A stretch of DNA of 64,000 nucleotides from NCBI RefSeq assembly GCF_963678635.1, contig NC_087064.1, forward strand, positions 51,604,684 through 51,668,683. Direction: 5' to 3'. Within the stretch, counting starts at the first letter, position 1, and every line of letters begins with the position of its first letter. The notes under the pieces were generated by a model. The model saw only the letters and a list, made by a program, of their open reading frames with translations. It made no database searches and was not told the DNA's origin. Source of the stretch: Symsagittifera roscoffensis (Eukaryota; Xenacoelomorpha; Acoela; Convolutidae). A program made the translations under genes and the position numbers. This document shows positions 35,501 to 40,300 of the stretch, piece after piece.

Positions 35501-36716
35501 AGATCTCAGCAGTTCTCAAAAGAGAAAACTATTAATTCAATGAAAATTAAATTCTTTGGAATTATAATTTAGTTTTCCAACAAGATACCTCGTATGATAT
35601 CACAAAGAAAAATGGCATTTTGAAATTGATTTGCAATCTTAGGGAGCAATCCTTTCATCTTTGAAGTAATATCATTATAGTAGTAATCATAATAATAAAT
35701 CTTCCAAATACCGTGCTGCAGCAGAAAATGCAGAATTGACCGAGATTTTTTAATCTGATTTTCTACCCGTTTCATTGAACGGTAAGAGTTTTGCAAATTT
35801 GAGAGACCTTGCAAAACAAGTGTTGAAAGAAAGATTAGTTGGGGGTGTTGAGATAGGAGCTTTCAATCAAAATAACGTTATGTATTCCATAAGGACCACT
35901 AGTTTGCTTATGCTGAAGTCTCATCATGATTTATAGGTCTCGAGCGAATGTAACTTTAAAGAAACGATTGTTACAAGATACTTGTAATATGATTAAGAGG
36001 CGTCAAACGTAGTTCAGACTCTTTTATATGTGATGATTTTTTTTTCAGGGAAATTTTAAAAAGAAGGCAAATTCCACTATCGTGATGTAGTGTTAAGGTC
36101 ACGAAAATTGATCAAGTTCTAATTTCGAAAATGGGTTTTAATTATCAGAATTCCCAGCGAAATAGAAGATTTACCTATTGTTCCAGCTTTCTCAAATTCA
36201 GTTAATTTTGTCAAAAAATTCAAATATATATTGTTCTGGAAATTCAAAAAGCTTTAAGGCCATCTAATGTTTTCCCTGGAATTCGAAAATTGAGGTTTTA
36301 TTCAAAAAACAAGTCAGTATTTTTTCTGTGTACTTTTTTTTCAGTTCATGACTTTTTTCTTTGTCTGTTTTTGGTCTTTTTTTAGCTGATGATAGACAAG
36401 CTTATTGTTAATTTTTTTTATAGTTTTTGATACGTTCTTTGATTGATAGAACTGATTTGTTCAATAATTTGAATACTGGCAAGCAGTGCTGTTAAATTGC
36501 TCTTAGTTTTCTGATATTTGGATGAATCCATATTTACAGAGAGTACCAAATCAGTGCAATCAACTAGAATTGAGCAATTACAGCAGTGCGTGAATGAATT
36601 GACGAGCAATGGAGGCTCTTACTTCAGACTTCTGGCTGGCGATTTGAACCTCAGGGACAATGAGCTAAACTCAGTGCACAACATGTACAAAGTCAAGGAC
36701 GCATGGATTCAATCTG
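8552..36716 (+). CDS. TDP2: Tyrosyl-DNA phosphodiesterase 2-like, exons 1-4 (3' end not in view)
   Basis: Coding exons are 8552-8783, 10657-10797, 10955-11326 and 36540-36716. All junctions keep phase with GT-AG borders, giving about 307 residues. The N-terminal ~60 residues are a UBA-like helical domain. An acidic linker follows (DLDDYSSP, then EDEEDED). The endonuclease/exonuclease/phosphatase domain then starts: motif 1 SWNVDCLS, motif 2 LQEI, motif 3 TTHLES (split exactly across the 25-kb intron) and motif 4 GDLNLRDNEL. TDP2 is a nuclear Mg-dependent enzyme that removes topoisomerase II adducts from DNA 5' ends. The last motif (usually SDHWGL) and its exon were not found after 36716, so the gene either continues past the window or is broken. 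The start ATG is the first one after the acceptor at 8536, and it directly precedes the UBA-like domain. Confidence 0.88.
9460..9680. mobile_element. Fold-back MITE, 221 bp, with 9-bp target duplication
   Basis: The left arm (GTATTTAGACAACCGCGTAT...) is nearly the reverse complement of the right arm (...CGCGGTTGTCTAAATAC) over about 75 bp, with a small AT-rich loop. The element is flanked by identical 9-mers CCTTTATTC at 9451-9459 and 9681-9689. The long TIRs, GG termini and 9-bp duplication fit a non-autonomous Mutator-like or Merlin-like element. No transposase is encoded. It sits in TDP2 intron 1. Confidence 0.85.
9841..9937. repeat. Tandem duplication, about 47-50 bp, 2 copies
   Basis: AGTTCTAGAATTATCCAAAG... 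at 9841-9887 is repeated at 9888-9937 with one substitution and an expanded T-run. Confidence 0.9.
10321..10623 (+). pseudogene. Broken duplicate of the TDP2 exon 2 acceptor region
   Basis: The acceptor context AATTTGTATGTTCTAG|GCTCT occurs at 10329-10349 and again at the real exon 2 (10637-10661). The rest of the exon start (TACTCCATG-AGCTTTGAATAC...) occurs at 10557-10623 and at 10660-10732. The left copy is therefore a tandem duplicate (about 310 bp period) interrupted after its first five exon bases by about 207 bp (10350-10556). It lacks the acidic-linker half of the exon. Confidence 0.75.
10350..10556. repeat. Insertion of unknown origin in the duplicated exon
   Basis: 207 bp separating two halves of the pseudo-exon. 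It is locally GC-richer than its surroundings (GCGGTTTCCGCAACAGGCC, GCGGAATCCGCAACATTGC). No clear terminal repeats or target duplication were found. A short interspersed element is a guess. Confidence 0.4.
12918..13684. repeat. Large inverted repeat (palindrome) in minisatellite
   Basis: The left arm 12918-13281 is closely matched in reverse complement by 13313-13684, with a spacer of about 30 bp (TATTTATTAGAAAATCAAAA). Both arms contain CTCAACGACTTTTGCTTTCA / TGAAAGCAAAAGTCGTTGAG and the block around TGGCGAGATGCTTTCAAGG. The arms differ by scattered substitutions. Confidence 0.8.
13313..14285. repeat. Tandem duplication of the palindrome right arm, 590-bp period
   Basis: GTCATATGAAAGCAAAAGTC at 13331 recurs at 13921, and the following ~360 bp repeats with few changes through the block ending near 13690 and 14285. 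The duplicated segment carries the small palindrome at 13786-13859 between its copies. Confidence 0.8.
13786..13859. repeat. Small perfect-type palindrome
   Basis: GTCGACCTTTGTTGG-AGTGATGTCAGGTTACT is mirrored by AGTAACCTGACATCACCCCAACAAAGGGTAGAC around a loop of about 10 bases. An unpaired copy of the left half (TTGTCGACC.TTTGTTGGGGTGATGTCAG) recurs near 14378-14406. Confidence 0.8.
14421..15574. other. Intronic sequence without recognised features
   Basis: AT-rich DNA. A 94-codon open frame at 14538-14822 has no recognised domain and is probably chance. Nothing else is supported. Confidence 0.5.
15575..15745 (+). repeat. tRNA-derived SINE-like copy 1
   Basis: An A-box-like TTAGCCTGGTGGTAACGAG is followed by a B-box GGTTCGAATCT at 15629-15639. 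The 3' side GGCCAGGACCA resembles an acceptor end. The tail TTTGTCTGCTTATGTTTTG followed by CGGCTTAG (about 15700-15731) is the same as in the intron copy near 3.1 kb. Confidence 0.6.
16110..16275 (+). repeat. tRNA-derived SINE-like copy 2
   Basis: An A-box-like GGCGTAGAGGTAAAACAACT is followed by GCTTGAGACGGTAAAGG and a B-box GGTTCGAATAT at 16177-16187. A tail with CCGTCTGTTTATTTTTGTCTGCTTAG ends near 16266. A third, headless piece (GCTTGAGACGACAAAGCACGG) lies at 16316-16336. Confidence 0.55.
16735..17285 (+). pseudogene. Second non-LTR retrotransposon remnant (RT C-terminal region)
   Basis: The plus-strand frame starting near 16818 contains PILSYDSAVWY, IQRKGAYWI and DYKSRLVFCNLL, the C-terminal region following the RT core in CR1/Jockey-type elements. 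Further pieces continue in other frames to about 17280, so the copy is dead. It ends within 20 bp of the left LTR of element A. Confidence 0.65.
17296..17539 (+). repeat. Left LTR of element A
   Basis: It begins TGTGATAC and ends GATATCACA, giving a 7-bp terminal inverted repeat. Its 3' 190 bp match 35413-35604 closely, including CAGGTCACTGTATCTGAAAC / CTAGGTCACTGTATCTGAAAC and CTCAGCAGTTCTCAAAAGAG. Its first 55 bp match 23461-23515. Confidence 0.88.
17539..23300 (+). pseudogene. Degenerate gag-pol of Gypsy-like element A
   Basis: Gag starts at 17539 (M-A-Q). Gag pieces continue at 17729-17995 and 18024-18314; the latter has GEIVRDLLISKM, matching GELESEVVRDIFITNM of element B. A double zinc knuckle lies at 18450-18556 (CGRAFDQGHLQSC, CKNCGKPYHFAKMC). 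A degraded protease (VDTKPS) is near 18860. Reverse transcriptase is at 19187-19980 with FLDDILIV at about 19627-19653. RNase H remnants are near 20095-20400 (RVKCEAS, YSTNE). The integrase region is about 21380-22000 with LDYAGP and GLVERTI. A charged C-terminal tail continues to about 23300. There are many stops and frameshifts, so it cannot be active. It is related to element B but clearly diverged from it. Confidence 0.82.
17540..17559 (+). promoter_or_regulatory. Primer-binding site of element A, tRNA-Ser type
   Basis: TGGCGCAGCCAGCAGGATTC directly follows the LTR. It closely resembles the complement of the 3' end of metazoan tRNA-Ser (TGGCGCAGTCGG-AGGATTC from memory of tRNA-Ser sequences). 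It overlaps the gag start codon: ATG is 17539-17541. Confidence 0.7.
23393..24586. repeat. 1071-bp tandem duplication spanning the element A end and Helitron 5' end
   Basis: The A tail, the LTR start (TGTGATACTGC at 23461) and the Helitron-like 5' end (23516) recur with the same spacing at 24532 and 24587; both offsets are 1071 bp. The duplication therefore happened after the Helitron-like element entered the LTR. The sequence between holds minisatellite monomers. Confidence 0.8.
23461..23515 (+). repeat. Right LTR of element A, 5' piece
   Basis: The 55 bp from TGTGATACTGCTACTGC match the first 55 bp of the left LTR with a few substitutions, then stop at A|TC where the Helitron-like sequence begins. 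Confidence 0.8.
25230..27110. repeat. Tandem repeat with ~461-bp higher-order period, about 4 copies
   Basis: An AT-rich marker beginning AGTTAGATATATATCTAG occurs at 25671, 26133, 26593 and 27053 (spacings 462, 460, 460). Each unit contains three diverged minisatellite monomers marked by CTCAAATCCTTATAGTT, GCCGAAATCCTCATAGTT and GGTTGCATATCTTGTCTC. Copies are nearly identical, so the expansion is recent. Confidence 0.88.
27367..27706 (-). repeat. 3' LTR of element B
   Basis: 340 bp. Read in element orientation it starts TGTAAAATG and ends TTTAACA. The 3' side of the internal region abutting it reads GCGGGGAA, a possible short polypurine tract. The plus strand carries a tRNA A-box-like TATAGCTCAGAGGTTAAACG near 27661. 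Confidence 0.92.
27707..28447 (-). other. 3' untranslated region of element B
   Basis: About 740 bp between the last open frame and the 3' LTR. No coding potential is seen. It presumably contains the polypurine tract at its LTR edge. It is somewhat GC-richer than the flanking minisatellite. Confidence 0.6.
28448..29680 (-). pseudogene. Element B long C-terminal extension
   Basis: Three open pieces (29359-29616, 29072-29299, 28448-29026) follow the integrase. They are separated by a frameshift and one stop (TAA near 29070). The composition is polar and proline/serine/threonine-rich (PPSKKLPEIF, VVDLTDEDQDGP, TLTPPSSSRPT). There are no envelope features: no signal peptide, no transmembrane helix and no cysteine pattern. 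The function is unknown; element A has a similar charged tail (22240-23160). Confidence 0.6.
29613..30330 (-). pseudogene. Element B integrase C-terminal domain and basic tail
   Basis: It continues the integrase in another frame. After PFEAHFGRSP there is an acidic stretch, then a domain with PFYRVLKDEIVRESDH and KKIRKSDLA typical of the C-terminal end of integrases in this group (about 29815-29915). A very basic tail follows (SRTTQKKETSSRNSKSL). A frameshift in a T-run near 29670 ends this frame. Confidence 0.75.
30329..32065 (-). CDS. Element B RNase H and integrase
   Basis: 578 codons open. RNase H comes first: KCDASHLGLGA, YSTNELELLG and LTDHKAL. Then there is a spacer, the integrase HHCC zinc finger (HEAHPG ... 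CIEC, near 30795-30925) and the DDE core: ELDFAGP (first Asp), RTDQGSGF (second Asp) and GDHRATGLVERLI (Glu). The GDHRATGLVER signature marks one branch of Gypsy-like elements. The 5' side is out of frame with the RT part, and the 3' side is out of frame with the C-terminal tail near 30327. Confidence 0.88.
   Translation of the reverse strand: MTNHHFDVKLNTRVKCDASHLGLGASIEQDHRGNWKTVAFASRFLNIAELKYSTNELELLGLVWALDHFKNYLLGKQFSILTDHKALIGALKDNKYTKTAQSRLTRWADKLLPFDFTVEHLPGKDMGFVDYISRHPSGEPVPVSLDDEKFVIASVNQISTLLGFDHLMPRNSWSQIRNKFSQDFLAHDVTSCNTIGQSTDHMTSQEIEREKRIAIAAETFQAIANYSNISVCQNSHSRTEQCDSSCKINDFFTNFNILEEMAEQIEFNQQKELITNENMDSLTPSTSNPSDNPVKRSPSKKKTVNIFPFSWPEIFDSKFMSLLSKQDLVLKKIIKAIEEDRKQDILQLENYYKSYLNNLHVSGGCLYLDNRLVIPACLRSTMLNRLHEAHPGQFAMKSLATQYIWWPKIYREIQVHGENCIECVKAGKNLKPLLNHKTLGKLPTVEELNQEMELDFAGPLPLVWGTKKYILVSVDRFSKFPSAQITSSTSAKSIINFLSKYIALHGIPRTIRTDQGSGFISKEVREFCHEHNIKVIFSPVGDHRATGLVERLIRTIKERLLVMAQERPTPSLESALLK
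32062..33984 (-). pseudogene. Element B nucleocapsid, protease and reverse transcriptase
   Basis: This is in the same frame as Gag after the TAG. A double zinc knuckle (CRNCGQQFKKGHLSTC and CKTCGRKGHFAKHC) lies at about 33750-33863. The aspartic protease active site reads IDSASP (usual D-T/S-G/A), near 33450-33480. RT contains DLKYAYSQ, GFYGLGDIPNEFQ and the catalytic YLDDILI near 32445-32472. The frame is lost near 32136-32141 in a run of T, where RT should continue into RNase H. The function would be maturation and reverse transcription of the element RNA. Confidence 0.85.
33985..34698 (-). CDS. Element B Gag (matrix/capsid part)
   Basis: 237 residues, M-A-Q start, ending at an in-frame TAG (33985-33987). 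It has no transmembrane segments. The middle is charged (RRAEKEEHHR) and followed by KSQLYLALGKEGQKCF and LESEVVRDIFITNM, both conserved in the element A gag remnant. It would form the particle that packages element RNA. The same frame continues after the TAG into the zinc knuckles and protease. The TAG is either a disabling mutation or a readthrough site; one copy cannot tell. Confidence 0.85.
   Translation of the reverse strand: MAQSNESNLRGLEFFWNNSSNENQHDWERWSEKFQLTIIAKDSVDIEDVINPPIRNELAYPTAEPPDPSDDQARRAEKEEHHRIAVQNYNEELGRRRAEDNAKLNGLQIGDIDKKLKSQLYLALGKEGQKCFSHKNPWKRILDINFAEFWELLKTTFTITTNLTYERFKFFGRRQKEHESLEKFHESLEILSELAKNCKLGELESEVVRDIFITNMRNVEIQKKLCIEYLTPENVLS
34680..34697 (-). promoter_or_regulatory. 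Primer-binding site of element B, tRNA-Ser type
   Basis: On the minus strand TGGCGCAGTC immediately follows the LTR, then AAACGAATCGAACC. The first ten bases fit the tRNA-Ser acceptor end, and the later TCGAACC also resembles the complement of a tRNA T-arm. It overlaps codons 1-6 of gag. Confidence 0.65.
34698..35037 (-). repeat. 5' LTR of element B
   Basis: 340 bp, the partner of 27367-27706. The last LTR base on the minus strand (34698) is the A of the gag ATG. Confidence 0.92.
35043..35412 (+). repeat. 3' end of Helitron-like composite 1
   Basis: Minisatellite monomers resume after the element B target duplication and end in the GCACC-GGA-GGTGC hairpin plus CTAG at 35412. Confidence 0.7.
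35413..35604 (+). repeat. Right LTR of element A, 3' piece
   Basis: 192 bp matching the last 189 bp of the left LTR, ending GATATCACA. Taken alone it would look like a truncated solo LTR. Confidence 0.85.
35697..36351 (+). repeat. Segment duplicated at 55365-56017, with a protein-like frame
   Basis: About 650 bp nearly identical to 55365-56017. From about 35704 to a TAG at 35934-35936, one frame reads as a plausible protein C-terminus (AAAENAELTEI, LRDLAKQVLKERLVGGVEIG, MYSIRTTSLLMLKSHHDL) with one internal stop. The second copy lacks that stop but has a 1-bp deletion. The family is not recognised. It may be a relic exon of a mobile element. Confidence 0.6.
36540..36716 (+). CDS. TDP2: TDP2-like exon 4 (distal exon after the 25-kb intron)
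   Basis: 59 codons. It begins with the ES of THLES, continues with a helical linker (RIEQLQQCVNEL) and contains LLAGDLNLRDNEL, the TDP2/EEP metal-binding motif. The donor TCTG|GTAAAC is at 36716/36717. It is part of the CDS listed at 8552 and is given separately because of its isolation. Confidence 0.88.
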
Positions 36717-36870
36717 GTAAACAAAACTGTTATGAAAATCGATAATGATCAATTATTCAAAAGTATTGGAATCTGAAGGTATGAAGTCTTAGTTATTTTT
36801 GTAGTTTTTTTTGTATGTTTATAGTCAGAAGCTTTCAGAAAACACAGAACTACGAAGTTATATACGATAT

Positions 36871-37287
36871 ATATACGGGGCGACATTGAAAACGCAGCAG
36901 CTAATTTTCAATCAACCAAAAAATTTGTTTAAAGTGAGTGATTTGAAACTTTGCAAAAAAGCATGTGCTTGCTGTGATAGATAGCAACAAATTTTGACAA
37001 ATTGCCCAGAAATTGAGCTCTAGAAAAAAAATTAGGCAAAAAATACGTAAAAAAGGTCTATGCTTAATCTAAATTTTCATTGGAACTAATTTAAATACCT
37101 TGATTCATTGACAGTTCTGGAAAATCATTACTTTTTTACGTTCAATAAAAAAACTGAAGGCTTAGCCATAAACATACTTTTTCTCGTTGGATAAAAACTG
37201 GGTTTTTTGGTTAATTTCGGGCTTAATTCGAATTTGGTGAACTCGAATTTAGTAAAAACTCAAATGTAAAACAGTTGCAGAAATGTG
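36871..37287 (+). mobile_element. Left part of a mariner-like non-autonomous element
   Basis: The terminus ATATAC-G-GGGCGACATTG... (26 bp, 36871-36896) is repeated in inverted orientation at 53724-53749 with one mismatch. TA dinucleotides lie at both outer edges. The interior here is AT-rich and non-coding. The right part is at 53642-53749 and the Helitron-like array lies between, so the array appears to have inserted into this element. Confidence 0.5.
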
Positions 37288-37345
37288 ATCGAATCTATCT
37301 ATATCTATCTATCTATCGATCTATCTATCTATCTATCTATCTATA
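37288..37345. repeat. TCTA microsatellite
   Basis: About 13 units of ATCT/TCTA with an occasional TCGA, directly before the Helitron-like 5' end (ACTATACTATATTTAAATGC). The 5' terminal TCTA of the element probably seeded it. Confidence 0.9.
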
Positions 37346-40300
37346 ACTATACTATATTTAAATGCTAGTGACAGCTATCTCCCATGTTTAAGCTTAATAA
37401 TTTTGCATGTTCAACGAAAGAATTTTTTCATGTTTAAGCTATATCATATATTGCAATGCCTAAGAAAATTTTTCAATTAGTTTTGCGCAAGGTCAATAAT
37501 TTTTCAGTAGTTTTTTTTTGCAAGGCCAAATAAGCTCTGTCTGTCTGTCTGATTACCTCCTTTTTTAATTAATTTGATTATGTCTGTCTACCCGACTCCT
37601 AATTTTTTTAACTTTCAATTTGGTTTCGACGAATTAGTTCACAAAAGTACTACTGTCAAACGGTTGTCTTCAATCTCTCTTTATCTGGATTTTGTATCGT
37701 TTTTTTTCCTGTCTTTTGATCCTTCTTTGCCGATCTGTTTTTTCTATCTTTTCGAGATCACGTTTTTTGTGATTTTTCATAAATTTTCAGACAACTTTAA
37801 TTAATTTTTGTTTTCAAAATTTGAAATTTGTTACCCTGTATTTGAATGCTGTCACGGTACTCTCGGAGGTTGCGAATCTTGCCTCCAAATATGAATGCTC
37901 AAGTCCTTGTAGTTTTCGAGATATCACGTTTTTTGTGATTTTTCAAAAAATTTTCAGAAAACTTCACGATTTTTTTCTTCATAGTTTGAAATTCCCAACC
38001 CTGTAGTTAGGGGCTATCAGAGTACTCTCAGGTATTGCGAACCTTGCCTCCAATTTTAACTGCTCAAATTCCTGTAGTTTTTGAGTTTTGAGATATGCCT
38101 TTTTTGCGATTTTCAAAAATTTTTTCAAAAAATTCAAATTATTTTTTTCAAAATTTGAAATTCCAAACCCTGTAGTTGAGGAGCTATAAGAGTACCTTGC
38201 ATGCAATTATGACTGCTCAAATCTTTGTAGTTTTCAGATATGACGTTTTCTGATTTCTTCCAACCTTTTCAGAAAACGAAATTTTGTTTTTTTTTTGTTT
38301 GAAGTTCCTAACCCTGTTGTTGGGTGCTGTCTGGGTATTCATAGGAGTTGCGAATCTTGCCTCCAAGTTTGATTGCTCAAATCTTTGTAGTTTTCGAGAT
38401 GTGTCGTTTTTTGGGATTTTTTCAAAAATTTCAGAAAACCTAAATTTATAAATTTTCAAAACTTGAAATTCCCAACCCTGTAATTGGGTGCTGCTAGAGT
38501 ACTCCCAGGAGTTTTAAATCTTGCCTCCAAATCTGACTACTGAAATATTTGTACTTTTTCGAGATATGACTTTCGAGATGACGGAAAATAGGAATTAAAA
38601 AAATTATAAAATAATGAATTATCAACCATGTAATTGGGTGCTGTCAGAGTACACAAAAAGCCTGCAGATTTGGTTTCCAAAAGATGCGTTTTTTCATGAT
38701 TTGTCAAAAATTCGAAGCACCGGAGGTGCGCTACACGCCAGTTATTGATTTAAATGCGGGCTTCACTATCTCGCCACGTTGAAGCTTTTTCAACGTATTA
38801 TTTTTGCATGTTTAAGCTATATCGTATATTGCATTGGTTAAGAATTTAGTTTCGGTTTTCCAATTTGTTTTAGTGGTTATTTTACCGAGTTTGATTTAAG
38901 AAGCACAATATAGAATTTGGGGTTGCGAGTTTGGCCTCCAATTTTGAATGCCCGAATCATTTAAGTTAACGAGATGAGACGGTTTTTGAGATTTTTTCAA
39001 AAATTTTCAGAAATTTCAAAAAACAAAATAATTTCCAAAACTTGAATTTCCCAGCCCTGTAGTTGGGAGCTGTCAGAGTAATCTATGGAGTTACAAATAT
39101 TGCCTCCAAATATGGCTGTTCATATCCATGTAGTTTTTCGAGATATGACGTTTTTTGTGATTTTTTCAAAAAATTTTCAGAAAACTTATATTAATTTTTT
39201 TTTCGCAAAATCTGAAATTCCCAACCCTGTAGTTGGGTCCTGCCAGAGTAATCTCAACGATTGCGAATCTTGTCTCCAAGTTTGACTGCTCATTTCTTCG
39301 TAGTTCTCGAGATATGACAGTTTTTGTGATTTTTTCAAAAATTTTCACAAAACTTAAATTATTATTTTCATTTTTTTTTTAAATCTGAAATTCCCAACCC
39401 TTTTTTAATTTATTCTCTCTCAAATTTTGAAATTACCAACCTCGTAGTTGGGTGCTGTCAGAGTACTCTCAAGGATTGCGAATCTTGCCTCCAAATATGA
39501 CTGCTCAATTCTTTGTAGTTTTTGAGTTTTGAGATATGCCTTTTTTGCGATTTTCAAAAAATTTTTCCAAAAATTCAAATTATTTTTTTCAAAATTTGAA
39601 ATTCCAAACCCTGTAGTTGCGGAGCTATCAGAGTACCTTGCATCCAATTATGACTGCTCAAATCTTTGTAGTTTTCAGATATGACGTTTTCTGATTTCTT
39701 CCAACCTTTTCAGAAAACGAAATTTTGTTTTTTTTTTGTTTGAAGTTCCTAACCCTGTTGTTGGGTGCTGTCTGGGTATTCATAGGAGTTGCGAATCTTG
39801 CCTCCAAGTTTGATTGCTCAAATCTTTGTAGTTTTCGAGATGAGTCGTTTTTTGGGATTTTTTCAAAAATTTCAGAAAACCTAAATTTATAAATTTTCAA
39901 AACTTGAAATTCCCAACCCTGTAATTGGGTGCTGCTAGAGTACTCCCAGGAGTTTTAAATCTTGCCTCCAAATATGACTACTGAAATATTTGTACTTTTT
40001 CGCGATATGACTTTCGAGATGACGGAAAATAGGAATTAAAAAAATTATAAAATAATGAATTATCAACCATGTAATTGGGTGCTGTCAGAGTACACAAAAA
40101 GCCTGCAGATTTGGTTTCCAAAAGATGCGTTTTTTCATGATTTGTCAAAAATTCGAAGCACCGGAGGTGCGCTACACGCCAGTTATTGATTTAAATGCGG
40201 GCTTCACTATCTCGCCACGTTGAAGCTTTTTCAACGTATTATTTTTGCATGTTTAAGCTATATCGTATATTGCATTGGTTAAGAATTTAGTTTCGGTTTT

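Larger units (their letters stand above)
17296..35604 (+). mobile_element. Gypsy-like LTR retrotransposon A (shell, interrupted by a nested composite)
   Basis: The left LTR is 17296-17539 (244 bp, TGTGATA...TATCACA). The internal region is 17540-23460. The right LTR is split in two: 23461-23515 (55 bp) and 35413-35604 (192 bp), together 247 bp, almost exactly one LTR length. Between the two pieces lies a Helitron-like composite that itself contains element B. No convincing target-site duplication flanks the shell (CAGAC on the left, AAGAA on the right). Confidence 0.8.
11327..36539 (+). other. TDP2 intron 3, about 25.2 kb, filled with nested transposons
   Basis: The donor CTCG|GTGAGT at 11326/11327 and the acceptor TTTACAG|AGAGTACC at 36539/36540 rejoin to the codons for L-E-S-T, exactly the THLES motif expected of TDP2. 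Everything between is non-host DNA: Helitron-like/minisatellite sequence, SINEs, a non-LTR relic and two Gypsy-like elements. The other two introns in view are 1.87 kb and 157 bp. Confidence 0.85.

Noticed and set aside
17291-35609. Target-site duplication for element A
   Set aside because: CAGAC on the left and AAGAA on the right do not match; either flank may have been rearranged.
36832-36890. Possible TDP2 exon after TTTATAG at 36830
   Set aside because: It keeps phase for about 20 codons but has no similarity to the expected W-D-T...FDR region, runs into a stop and overlaps the mariner-like terminus.
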